Shown here piece after piece: positions 1 through 6,247 of a stretch of DNA of 11,823 nt (position 1 is the stretch's first letter; the number at the start of each line of letters is the position of its first letter). The notes below the pieces were generated by a model. It had not been told where the DNA came from. It made no database searches and worked only from the letters and a program-made list of their open reading frames with translations. The translations under genes and the position numbers were made by a program. The stretch is from Candidatus Latescibacterota bacterium (GTDB taxonomy: Bacteria > Eisenbacteria > RBG-16-71-46 > SZUA-252), in the NCBI GenBank assembly GCA_016207265.1, contig JACQPZ010000006.1:1-11823 (forward strand), given 5' to 3'.

Positions 1-2
1 CG

Positions 3-590
3 GGACTCCTCCAGTTCGCGCGGCCCGCGGCGCCGAAGCTCCAACGCCAATCGATCCTGCCCGCGCTCGAGCGGGCGCTTTCGCTCGTTCACGAGGTCGC
101 CGTGCGCCAGGACGTGCTCGTCCGCGTGGAGCGCTCGGACGAAGTCCCGCCGGTGTTCGTCGACCTCGACCAACTGTTACAAGTATTGCTGAACGTGCTG
201 ATGAACGCGCTCCAGGCGCTGGACCGCGGCGGGGAAGTGGAGGTGCGGGTCGGCCCGGCGAGGAAGCGGCTCGTGGAGCGCTCGTCCCTGGGCCGGCGCT
301 CCGGGGACCGTCTTTCGTCCGGGCGGCCGGCTCCGCTCCTCGACTTCGTCGAGGTCCGAATCCGGGACAACGGACCGGGCATTCCCGCGGCGGTCCTCGC
401 GCGCGTGTTCGATCCGTTCTACACGACGCGGACGCAGGGCACCGGGCTCGGCCTCAGCATCTGTCAGAGCATCGTCCGCGAGCACGGAGGCTCCATCTCG
501 ATCGAGAGCGTGGTCGGGCAGGGAACCACCGTGGTCATCGACCTACCCGTGGAGAAACGACATGGAGACCGACGCGGTAACCCTCGCTAA
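3..590 (+). CDS. Sensor histidine kinase, C-terminal part (5' end outside window)
   Basis: The reading frame is open from base 3, so the sensor region and most of the phospho-accepting helix region lie upstream. What remains is the end of the dimerisation domain (LLQFARP, the usual segment after the H-box) and the ATP-binding HATPase domain. The N-box (LLNVLMNALQAL) is at about 180-215, the G1 box (RDNGPGIP) at 363-386, an F-box-like FDPFYTT follows, and the G2 box is GTGLGLSI. The protein would autophosphorylate on a histidine and pass phosphate to a response regulator, almost certainly the next gene, which it overlaps by 29 bases. The combination with an NtrC-type regulator suggests the NtrB/AtoS/ZraS-like kinase group. 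An arginine-rich insert of about 30 codons (252-341) between the N-box and G1 box is unusual. The signal sensed cannot be judged. The first in-window start-like codon (GTG at 102) is internal to the domain and is not the true start. Confidence 0.95.
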   Translation, partial: GLLQFARPAAPKLQRQSILPALERALSLVHEVAVRQDVLVRVERSDEVPPVFVDLDQLLQVLLNVLMNALQALDRGGEVEVRVGPARKRLVERSSLGRRSGDRLSSGRPAPLLDFVEVRIRDNGPGIPAAVLARVFDPFYTTRTQGTGLGLSICQSIVREHGGSISIESVVGQGTTVVIDLPVEKRHGDRRGNPR

Positions 591-1983
591 GCAGACCTTC
601 GGCATCTTGGTCGTGGACGACGAGCGGACCCTCCGGTTCGCCCTCAAGGAGGGGCTCTCGGAGGAGGGCTATCGCGTCGAGACGGCGGGCGACGTCGCGG
701 AGGCCATGTCCCGGCTCGAGCGCGAGGAATACCATCTCGCCCTCCTCGACCAGAAGCTCCCCGACGGGAGCGGCCTCGACCTCCTGAAGCACATCCGCGC
801 CAAGCGCCCCGAGACCCAGGTCGTGATGATGACCGCGTTCGGCAAGTTCGAATCCGCCGTGGAGGCCACGAAGGCGGGCTGCTACGACTACGTCGCGAAG
901 CCCTTCGAGCTGGACCACATGAAGCTCATCATCAAGAACGCCCTGTCGCAGGCGCGGCTCTCCGAGGAGGTCTCGCGTCTGCGGGACGCCGAGCGCCGGC
1001 GCGCGGGATCGACGCTCATCGTGGGAGGCAGCTCGAAGCTCGCGAAGATCTTCGAGACGATCCGGAAGGTCGCGGGGACCGGAAGCTCCACGGTGCTCCT
1101 CCAGGGGGAGACGGGCGTCGGGAAGGAGCTTCTCGCGCGCGAGATCCACGATCTCGGTCTCATGCGCGACGGCCCCTTCGTGGAGGTGAACTGCAGCGCG
1201 TTCCCCGAAAACCTCCTCGAGAGCGAGCTCTTCGGCTACGAGAAGGGCGCGTTCACGGACGCCAAACGGACCAAGCGCGGGCTCATGGAGCTCGCGAACG
1301 GCGGCACGCTCTTCCTGGACGAGATCGGCGAGATGAGCCCGGGCCTCCAGTCGAAGCTCCTCCGCGCGCTGGAGGCGAAGCGGTTCCGGCGCGTGGGAGG
1401 CGTGAGCGACATCCTGGTCGAGACCCGCGTCATCGCGGCGACGAACCGCGATCTGAGAGGACTGGTCGAGCAGGAGAGATTCCGCGAGGATCTCTTCTAC
1501 CGCCTCGACGTGATCCGGATCGTCGTGCCGCCGCTGCGCGAGCGTCCCGAGGACATCCCTCCGCTCATCGACCATTTCGTCGCGCACTGGAACCGCGAGC
1601 TGGGCCGGAGCGTGAAGGGCCCGAACGACGAGGCGCTCGCGCTCCTCATGGCCTACCGCTGGCCCGGGAACGTGCGCGAGCTCCGGAACGTGATCGAGCG
1701 GGCCATTCTGCTCGAGAGCGAGGAGTGGATCCTCCCCGAGCACCTTCCCGTCGAGATCGTGGGCGCCTCGGGGAGCGGACCCCGCGTGCTCGAGACGAGG
1801 CTCAAGTCCGAGGGAGGCGTCACGACGCTCGCCCAGGCCGAGCGGGTCGCCATCGAGATGGCGCTCGCGCGGGCGGGGGGCAACAAGACGAAGGCCTCGG
1901 AATGGCTCGGGATCTCCCGCCAGACGCTCCGCACGAAGCTCAAGGAGTACCGGATCGAGGCTCCGGGCGGACATGGCGGCTGA
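562..1983 (+). CDS. Sigma-54-dependent response regulator, NtrC family
   Basis: This 473-residue protein has the complete NtrC-type layout. A receiver domain spans residues 14-130, with acidic pair D19/D20, phospho-acceptor D63, T91 and K113. An AAA+ domain spans about 152-385, with Walker A GETGVGKE at 182-189, the sigma-54 contact loop GAFTDA at 229-234 (canonical GAFTGA), Walker B around LFLDE at 250-254, the sensor I segment ATNRDL and WPGNVREL. A Fis-type helix-turn-helix lies at about 425-467 (KASEWLGISRQTLRTKL). When phosphorylated it should form a ring at an upstream enhancer, hydrolyse ATP and open promoters bound by sigma-54 RNA polymerase. The ATG at 562 has a GGAG at 551-554 and lies inside the kinase gene, so the pair is translationally coupled. 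Its target genes cannot be told from the window; no clear sigma-54 promoter is visible here. Confidence 0.97.
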   Translation: METDAVTLAKQTFGILVVDDERTLRFALKEGLSEEGYRVETAGDVAEAMSRLEREEYHLALLDQKLPDGSGLDLLKHIRAKRPETQVVMMTAFGKFESAVEATKAGCYDYVAKPFELDHMKLIIKNALSQARLSEEVSRLRDAERRRAGSTLIVGGSSKLAKIFETIRKVAGTGSSTVLLQGETGVGKELLAREIHDLGLMRDGPFVEVNCSAFPENLLESELFGYEKGAFTDAKRTKRGLMELANGGTLFLDEIGEMSPGLQSKLLRALEAKRFRRVGGVSDILVETRVIAATNRDLRGLVEQERFREDLFYRLDVIRIVVPPLRERPEDIPPLIDHFVAHWNRELGRSVKGPNDEALALLMAYRWPGNVRELRNVIERAILLESEEWILPEHLPVEIVGASGSGPRVLETRLKSEGGVTTLAQAERVAIEMALARAGGNKTKASEWLGISRQTLRTKLKEYRIEAPGGHGG

Positions 1984-3226
1984 CGTCCGGGACGTCGGGC
2001 GCCGCCCGATCGACGAGCTGACCCGCGAGGTCGCGCGCCGGTACGGGCTCTCGCTCCGGGAATGCACGCCGGAGGGCGTGGCGCAGCGTCTCAGGTTCCG
2101 GATTCAGGATCGCGCCCTGGACGGCGTGGACGACTACGCGGAGTATCTCCTCTATTCGGGCGACGGCCTGGCCTGGGAAGATCTCGTGGAGACCCTGACG
2201 GGGAACGAGTCGCGCATCTTCGGCACCCCCGCGGATTTCACTCCTCTCTTCGAGATCGAGAGCGATCCCCGTTGGGCGCACTACGCCCGCGCCGCGCCGC
2301 GTCCCGAGACGTTCCGTTGCCTGAGCGCGGCCTGCGGAACGGGCGAAGAGGCCTACTCGCTCGCGATCGCGCTCGCCGAAGCGCAATCCCGTGCGCCCGC
2401 GCTCTCGTTCGAGGTTCTCGGCGTGGACTTGAGCGCGAGGGCGGTCGGGAAAGCCCGCCGGGCCGCGTTCCCGGCGTCGCGGGCCTGGTCGCTTCCCGAC
2501 GATCTTCGGTCGCGATACCTCGAGGAGCGCGAGGAAGGATTCTCGGCGGAGCGCCTGCGTCCGTTCGTCCGCTTCGCGCGGCTCAATCTGTGCGAGCCCG
2601 GCGCGCTCTCGCCCCTCGGCGCGTTCGACCTTATCCTGGCGCGCGATTTCATGCCGGCGCTCACGGCCGATTCGCGCGAGCGCGCGCTCCGGAACCTGGG
2701 ACAGGCGCTTCGACCCTGCGGCGTGCTCGTGCTCGGAGCCTGGGATTCGCCCGGCGAGCCGGACCTCGGGCTCGTGCCGACCCGGTGGGGGGACCGATAC
2801 GCGTACGAGCGTCCGGGCGATCCCGCGGGCCCCGGCGCGCGCCTCGCGGCCGCCGAGGAGGCGGAGCCGATGTCGGCTCTCGTCGCGCACCGCTCGCCGC
2901 TCGTCCGCTCCTGGATGCGGATTCTCCTCGAGCAGGCCGGCTACCGCGTCGAGGAGGCGGCCGACGGGGTCCGCGCGCTCGAGCGCGCCGTCATGGGAAG
3001 ACCTCGCGCGCTCCACCTCCTGGAATTGACCCTGCCCGCCCACGGAGGCCCCGCCCTCGCCGAGAGCCTGGAGCGGCTGGGCGTCCCTCGTCGCTCCGTC
3101 GCGTACCTCTCGCCGAGGGATCCGGCCGCGGCCGATGCGGCGACGCTCCCGGCGGGGGCCCGCGTCCTCGCGATCCCGCTTTCGGGCCGGGATCTTCAGG
3201 CCGCGCTCCCGGACCTCACCCGCTGA
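1973..3226 (+). CDS. CheR-like methyltransferase fused to a degenerate receiver domain
   Basis: This 417-residue protein overlaps the regulator gene by 11 bases. Residues about 13-75 match the helical N-terminal domain of CheR. Residues about 76-259 are the S-adenosylmethionine-dependent methyltransferase fold: LTGNES (CheR: LTxNET), SAACGTGEEAYSLA at 118-131 (SAM loop), GVDLS at 150-154, ARDF at 223-226 (CheR usually CRNV) and VLGAWDS near 253-259. CheR normally methylates glutamates of chemoreceptors. Here the arginine of the FFR motif is replaced (IFG, 82-84) and the CRNV asparagine is D225, so the substrate may differ. From residue 300 a receiver-like domain follows (LVAHRSPLVRSWMRILLEQAG). 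Its acidic pair is A305/H306, the phospho-aspartate position is E351 (LLELTLP), and the conserved lysine is absent, so phosphorylation is unlikely. No chemoreceptor or other che gene is in view. It is probably a dedicated partner of the upstream two-component pair. Confidence 0.85.
   Translation: MAADVRDVGRRPIDELTREVARRYGLSLRECTPEGVAQRLRFRIQDRALDGVDDYAEYLLYSGDGLAWEDLVETLTGNESRIFGTPADFTPLFEIESDPRWAHYARAAPRPETFRCLSAACGTGEEAYSLAIALAEAQSRAPALSFEVLGVDLSARAVGKARRAAFPASRAWSLPDDLRSRYLEEREEGFSAERLRPFVRFARLNLCEPGALSPLGAFDLILARDFMPALTADSRERALRNLGQALRPCGVLVLGAWDSPGEPDLGLVPTRWGDRYAYERPGDPAGPGARLAAAEEAEPMSALVAHRSPLVRSWMRILLEQAGYRVEEAADGVRALERAVMGRPRALHLLELTLPAHGGPALAESLERLGVPRRSVAYLSPRDPAAADAATLPAGARVLAIPLSGRDLQAALPDLTR
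2856..2861 (+). promoter_or_regulatory. Internal Shine-Dalgarno sequence before the receiver domain
   Basis: A perfect AGGAGG lies inside the CheR/receiver gene, 8 bases before an in-frame ATG at 2870 that falls exactly at the linker between the methyltransferase and the receiver. It is the strongest ribosome binding site in this gene, stronger than the one before its annotated start at 1973. It could be a by-product of consecutive glutamate codons (GAG GAG), so its use is an inference. Confidence 0.4.
2870..3226 (+). other. Possible internally started stand-alone receiver (118 aa)
   Basis: Translation from the internal ATG at 2870 would give a 118-residue protein made only of the degenerate receiver domain, close to the usual length of single-domain CheY-like proteins. 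It is in the same frame as the fusion, so both products could be made from one message, as for the short form of CheA in enteric bacteria. There is no direct proof that this start is used. Confidence 0.3.
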
Positions 3227-4359
3227 GCGGGACGTTCACCACATCGGAGCGGAGTCCGGCGTCGGCCCGCGCCGGCACCCTCGTCACCCCACACGGCGAA
3301 GTTCCGACGCCCGCGTTCATGCCGGTCGGCACGCAGGGCGCCGTGAAGGGTCTTTCTCCCGACGAGATCGTGGCCTCGGGGACCCGAATCCTCCTCGCGA
3401 ACACGTATCACCTCATGCTGAGGCCCGGATCGGAGGTGATCCGCGGGCTGGGAGGGCTGCATCGGTTCATGGCATGGGATGGACCCATCCTGACCGACAG
3501 CGGCGGCTATCAGGTGCTGAGCCTCAAGGAGCTTACGACCGTGCGCGAGGAGGGGGTCGAGTTCCGCTCGCATCTCGACGGCCGCCGCGAGTTCCTGAGC
3601 CCCGAGCGATCCATGGAGGTGCAGGCCGACCTCGGCTCCGACATCGCGGTCACGCTGGACCACGCGGTGCCCCTTCCGGCCGACGCCGAGGCGCAGCGCG
3701 AGGCCGGGGATCGGACGGTCCGCTGGACGGAGCGGTCGCTGAGGAGGGCCCGCACGCTCGAGACTGCGGGGGGACATCGGCAGCTCCTGTTCGCGATCGT
3801 GCAGGGCGGAGGAGATCCGGGGCTGCGCCGCGAGATGGCCGAGCGGACCGCGGCCTTCGAATGCGACGGATTCGCGATCGGCGGGCTCTCGGTCGGCGAA
3901 ACGAAGCGGGAGACGTGGGCCCTCGCGGCCGCGACGGCCGAGGCGCTCCCGCCCGACCGGCCGCGCTACCTCATGGGAATGGGAACGCCGATCGACCTCC
4001 TGCAGGGGATCGCGTGCGGCGTGGACCTCTTCGATTGCGTCCTGCCGACGCGAAACGCGCGGAACGGGATGGCCTTCACGTCGGAAGGCCCGCTCAATAT
4101 CCGGAACGCGGCGCACGCGCGCTCCGATCTTCCGCTCGACGGCGAATGCCGCTGCGCCGCGTGCGCCCGCTTCACGCGCGCCTATCTCCGCCACCTCCAC
4201 CTCGCGGGAGAGATCCTCGCCCATCGAATGCTGACCTTGCACAACGTCTCGTTTTACCAGAAAATCATGGAGCGTGCGCGCCGGTCGATCGAGACCGGCG
4301 CCTACCCATCCTTCGTACGTCAGTTCTCGGAGCGCTACCGCGTCGGGACGGAGGCCTGA
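3223..4359 (+). CDS. tgt: tRNA-guanine transglycosylase (apparent CTG start)
   Basis: Tgt exchanges guanine 34 in the anticodon of Asp, Asn, His and Tyr tRNAs for the queuosine precursor preQ1. With the start at CTG 3223 the protein is 378 residues, about the family length. The D92 segment (LTDSGGYQ), the catalytic nucleophile D271 (LFDCVLPTRNARNG) and the zinc site C309, C311, C314 and H340 are all present. No ATG, GTG or TTG exists in frame between the upstream methyltransferase coding region and the conserved ARAG motif. The CTG overlaps the previous stop as CTGA, matching NTGA overlaps seen elsewhere in the cluster. Starting at the next ATG (about 3319) would cut off conserved sequence. 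The base pocket reads DHAVP at 146-150 where bacterial enzymes have DECTP, so the pocket cysteine is alanine. No queA or other queuosine gene is in view; yajC follows after 26 bases, as in many bacteria. Confidence 0.95.
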   Translation: MSGTFTTSERSPASARAGTLVTPHGEVPTPAFMPVGTQGAVKGLSPDEIVASGTRILLANTYHLMLRPGSEVIRGLGGLHRFMAWDGPILTDSGGYQVLSLKELTTVREEGVEFRSHLDGRREFLSPERSMEVQADLGSDIAVTLDHAVPLPADAEAQREAGDRTVRWTERSLRRARTLETAGGHRQLLFAIVQGGGDPGLRREMAERTAAFECDGFAIGGLSVGETKRETWALAAATAEALPPDRPRYLMGMGTPIDLLQGIACGVDLFDCVLPTRNARNGMAFTSEGPLNIRNAAHARSDLPLDGECRCAACARFTRAYLRHLHLAGEILAHRMLTLHNVSFYQKIMERARRSIETGAYPSFVRQFSERYRVGTEA

Positions 4360-4374
4360 GCCCACCGCCGGCGC

Positions 4375-4380
4375 AAGGAG
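4375..4380 (+). promoter_or_regulatory. Ribosome binding site of yajC
   Basis: AAGGAG lies 5 bases before the ATG at 4386, in the longest intergenic gap of the window (4360-4385). It fixes the yajC start, since the same frame is open far upstream through tgt without meaning. The gap holds no convincing terminator or promoter. Confidence 0.8.
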
Positions 4381-4385
4381 ATCGC

Positions 4386-4712
4386 ATGCTCGGTGTTGCG
4401 TTCGCGCAGGCTACCGGTGGGGCGGCCGAGGGGCCGTCGTCGCTCGATCAGATGCTTCACATGCTCGCCCTCCTGGGGATCACGGTCGGGATCGTGTACT
4501 TCATGATCATCCGTCCCCAGCAGCGGAAGCAGAAGGAAACGGCGGCGATGCTCGCTTCGATCCGGAAAGGAGATCGCGTGCTGACGACAGGCGGGCTCTT
4601 CGGAACGGTCGTCGGGGCGAAGGACGACGTCGTCGTGCTCAAAGTCGCCGACGACGTCAAGATGGAGTTCTCGCGCCAGGCGATCGTCCAGATCAAGGCG
4701 CGCGGTGAGTGA
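4386..4712 (+). CDS. yajC: Preprotein translocase subunit YajC
   Basis: A 108-residue inner-membrane protein that associates with SecDF and the SecYEG translocon and helps protein export. A short N-terminal stretch is followed by one membrane helix at about residues 24-42, ending in the family's signature IIRPQQ (RPQQ at 43-46). A lysine- and glutamine-rich stretch and the conserved GDRVLTTGGLFGTV block at 62-75 follow. The cytoplasmic C-terminal domain ends in the usual beta-rich region. The start is well supported by AAGGAG 5 bases upstream. In many bacteria tgt-yajC is followed by secD and secF; here def follows directly with an 8-base overlap, so secDF, if present, lie elsewhere. Confidence 0.96.
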   Translation: MLGVAFAQATGGAAEGPSSLDQMLHMLALLGITVGIVYFMIIRPQQRKQKETAAMLASIRKGDRVLTTGGLFGTVVGAKDDVVVLKVADDVKMEFSRQAIVQIKARGE

Positions 4713-5259
4713 CGAGCCTCTGAAGCTCCGCTACTACGGAGACCCCGTGCTCCGCCGCAAGGCGACCCCCGTCGCGGGGGTGACTCCGGAGATCCGCGAG
4801 CTGATCCGCGGCATGTTCGAGTGCATGTATCGCGAGCGGGGCGTGGGCCTCGCGGCGCCTCAGGTCGGGGTCTCACAGCGGATCTTCGTCGTGGACGTGG
4901 AAGAGGAGCCGGGGGAGCGGAAGAAGCTCGCGCTGGTGAATCCGGTGATGACGAAGCGATCCGGGAGCATCGTGGAAGAGGAGGGCTGTCTCTCCATACC
5001 GGGGATCCATGCCGACGTGAAGCGGTTCGAAGAGGTCGTCTTCGAGGCGCTGGACGAAGAGGGCGCTCCGGTCACGGTGCGCGGGCGGAAGCTCCTGGCC
5101 CGCGCGCTCCAGCACGAGCTGGATCATCTGGACGGCGTCCTCTTCATCGATCGCCTGAGCGCAATCCGACGAAAGCTCCTCGAGTCCAAGCTCGCCCGGA
5201 TGCGGTTCGGCGACGAGGAGCGCGAGGCGAGGGCGACGGGCGCCACCCCATCGCTCTAG
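4705..5259 (+). CDS. def: Peptide deformylase
   Basis: This 184-residue metalloenzyme removes the formyl group from the N-terminal methionine of new proteins. All three family motifs are intact: GVGLAAPQVG at 46-55, EGCLS at 93-97 and QHELDH at 136-141. Metal ligands are C95, H137 and H141, with E138 as catalytic base. The GTG start at 4705 overlaps the yajC stop by 8 bases and has AAGG at 4695-4698. The charged tail after about residue 160 is typical of family variation. It is followed 6 bases later by fmt, the enzyme that adds the same formyl group, a widely conserved pairing. Confidence 0.98.
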   Translation: MSDEPLKLRYYGDPVLRRKATPVAGVTPEIRELIRGMFECMYRERGVGLAAPQVGVSQRIFVVDVEEEPGERKKLALVNPVMTKRSGSIVEEEGCLSIPGIHADVKRFEEVVFEALDEEGAPVTVRGRKLLARALQHELDHLDGVLFIDRLSAIRRKLLESKLARMRFGDEEREARATGATPSL

Positions 5260-5265
5260 CGCCCC

Positions 5266-6243
5266 GTGCGCCTCGTCTACTTCGGCACGCCGTCGATCGC
5301 GGTTCCTCCCCTCCTCAAGCTCGTGGACGAGGCGCGCGCGCCCGTGCTGGTCGTGACCCGGAGGGATCGCCCCAAGGGGCGCGGCCTTCTCAGCGGGCCC
5401 TCTCCCGTCCGGGTCGCCGCCGAATCGCGCGGCCTCCCGGTGGCGACACCCGCCCGCGCGGACGCTCCCGAGGAGATCGAGCGGCTCAAGGCCGCCCGCC
5501 CCGACCTCATCGTGCTCGTCGCCTACGGCCAGATCCTGGGCCCCGAGCTGCTCGCGGTTCCCCACATCGGCGCGATCAATCTCCACTTCTCGCTCCTCCC
5601 GCGCCACCGCGGGGCGTCGCCGGTGCAGGCGGCGATCCTCGCGGGGGACCCGATGACCGGCGTGACCACGATGTGGATGACCGCGGCGCTGGACGAAGGT
5701 CCGATCTTCCAATCGGTCCCGACCCCCATCGGCCCGGACGAGGACGCGGGCTCCCTGGCGGAGCGGCTCGCCCGAATCGGCGCCCAATGCCTCGCCGACA
5801 CCGTCGCGAAGATCGAGCGCGGCGAGATCGCGAGGGTGAAGCAGGACTCTTCACATGCGAGCTACGCGCGGAAGCTCACGCCGGAGGACGCCCGGCTCAC
5901 GCTCGCAGACGATCCGGTCCGGTTCGTGCGCAAGGTGCGGGCCCTCGCCCCGGAGCCGGGCGCGAACCTCACGCTCGAGAGCGGGCGTCTGCTGGTCCTG
6001 GCCGCGTCTCCGGGCGGGGTCTCGGGAACATCCGGCGCGGGAACGTTCGGCGCGGGAACGTCCGGCGCGACTCCCGGCGTCGTGCGGGCCCTGGATCCCG
6101 ATCGCGGGCTCGAGATCGGACTGGATCAAGGCTCGGTCTGGCTCCGCACGGTGCGTCCGAGCGGACGGAGGACGATGAGCGGGATGGCCTACGCGAACGG
6201 CGCCCGCCTAAAACCCGGCGACCGGCTGGCGGTGAGGGCCTGA
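5266..6243 (+). CDS. fmt: Methionyl-tRNA formyltransferase
   Basis: Fmt transfers a formyl group from 10-formyltetrahydrofolate to initiator methionyl-tRNA. The 325-residue protein starts like the family (MRLVYFGTP). It carries the folate-binding and catalytic core NLHFSLLPRHRGASPVQ, with N105, H107 and the SLLP loop, plus D143 in ALDEGPIF. The substrate-loop region around residues 32-45 (RRDRPKGRG) is also present. The C-terminal tRNA-binding domain spans about 207-325. Within it a run of three near-identical GT(S/F)GA pentapeptides (residues 254-268) comes from a 15-base tandem repeat, which is not a family feature and probably forms a flexible loop. The GTG start at 5266 has no clear Shine-Dalgarno sequence and probably relies on coupling to def, 6 bases upstream. 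The same frame is cleanly closed at 6243, so the gene looks functional. Confidence 0.97.
   Translation: MRLVYFGTPSIAVPPLLKLVDEARAPVLVVTRRDRPKGRGLLSGPSPVRVAAESRGLPVATPARADAPEEIERLKAARPDLIVLVAYGQILGPELLAVPHIGAINLHFSLLPRHRGASPVQAAILAGDPMTGVTTMWMTAALDEGPIFQSVPTPIGPDEDAGSLAERLARIGAQCLADTVAKIERGEIARVKQDSSHASYARKLTPEDARLTLADDPVRFVRKVRALAPEPGANLTLESGRLLVLAASPGGVSGTSGAGTFGAGTSGATPGVVRALDPDRGLEIGLDQGSVWLRTVRPSGRRTMSGMAYANGARLKPGDRLAVRA
6025..6069 (+). repeat. Three 15-base tandem repeats inside fmt
   Basis: Three adjacent units follow the consensus GGAACRTYCGGCGCG. Units 1 and 2 differ at two positions, units 2 and 3 at one, and units 1 and 3 at one. Each encodes Gly-Thr-Ser/Phe-Gly-Ala in frame, so copy-number change would not shift the reading frame. 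The repeats look recent because both bases and residues are nearly identical. Confidence 0.9.
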
Positions 6244-6247
6244 GCCC

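Noticed and set aside
535..2067. Long reverse-strand open frame of 510 codons opposite the sigma-54 regulator
   Set aside because: It mirrors a clearly conserved + strand gene, its translation is arginine- and leucine-rich without any recognisable motif, and high third-position GC keeps antisense frames open. The same holds for 1940-3043, 3196-4365, 4873-5787, 5969-7579, 8303-9817 and 10329-11657 on the - strand.
2062..3222. Open + strand frame leading into tgt, suggesting a 765-residue protein
   Set aside because: The first 387 codons lie out of frame over the CheR/receiver gene and read as proline/arginine-rich nonsense; the real protein starts near 3223.
3135..4385. Open frame running through tgt into yajC
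   Set aside because: The upstream part is an arginine-rich shadow of tgt; a good ribosome binding site at 4375-4380 and the family length place the yajC start at 4386.
4360..4385. Possible terminator or promoter between tgt and yajC
   Set aside because: The 26-base gap has only a very short GC palindrome without a T tract and no promoter-like elements; it is filled by the yajC ribosome binding site.
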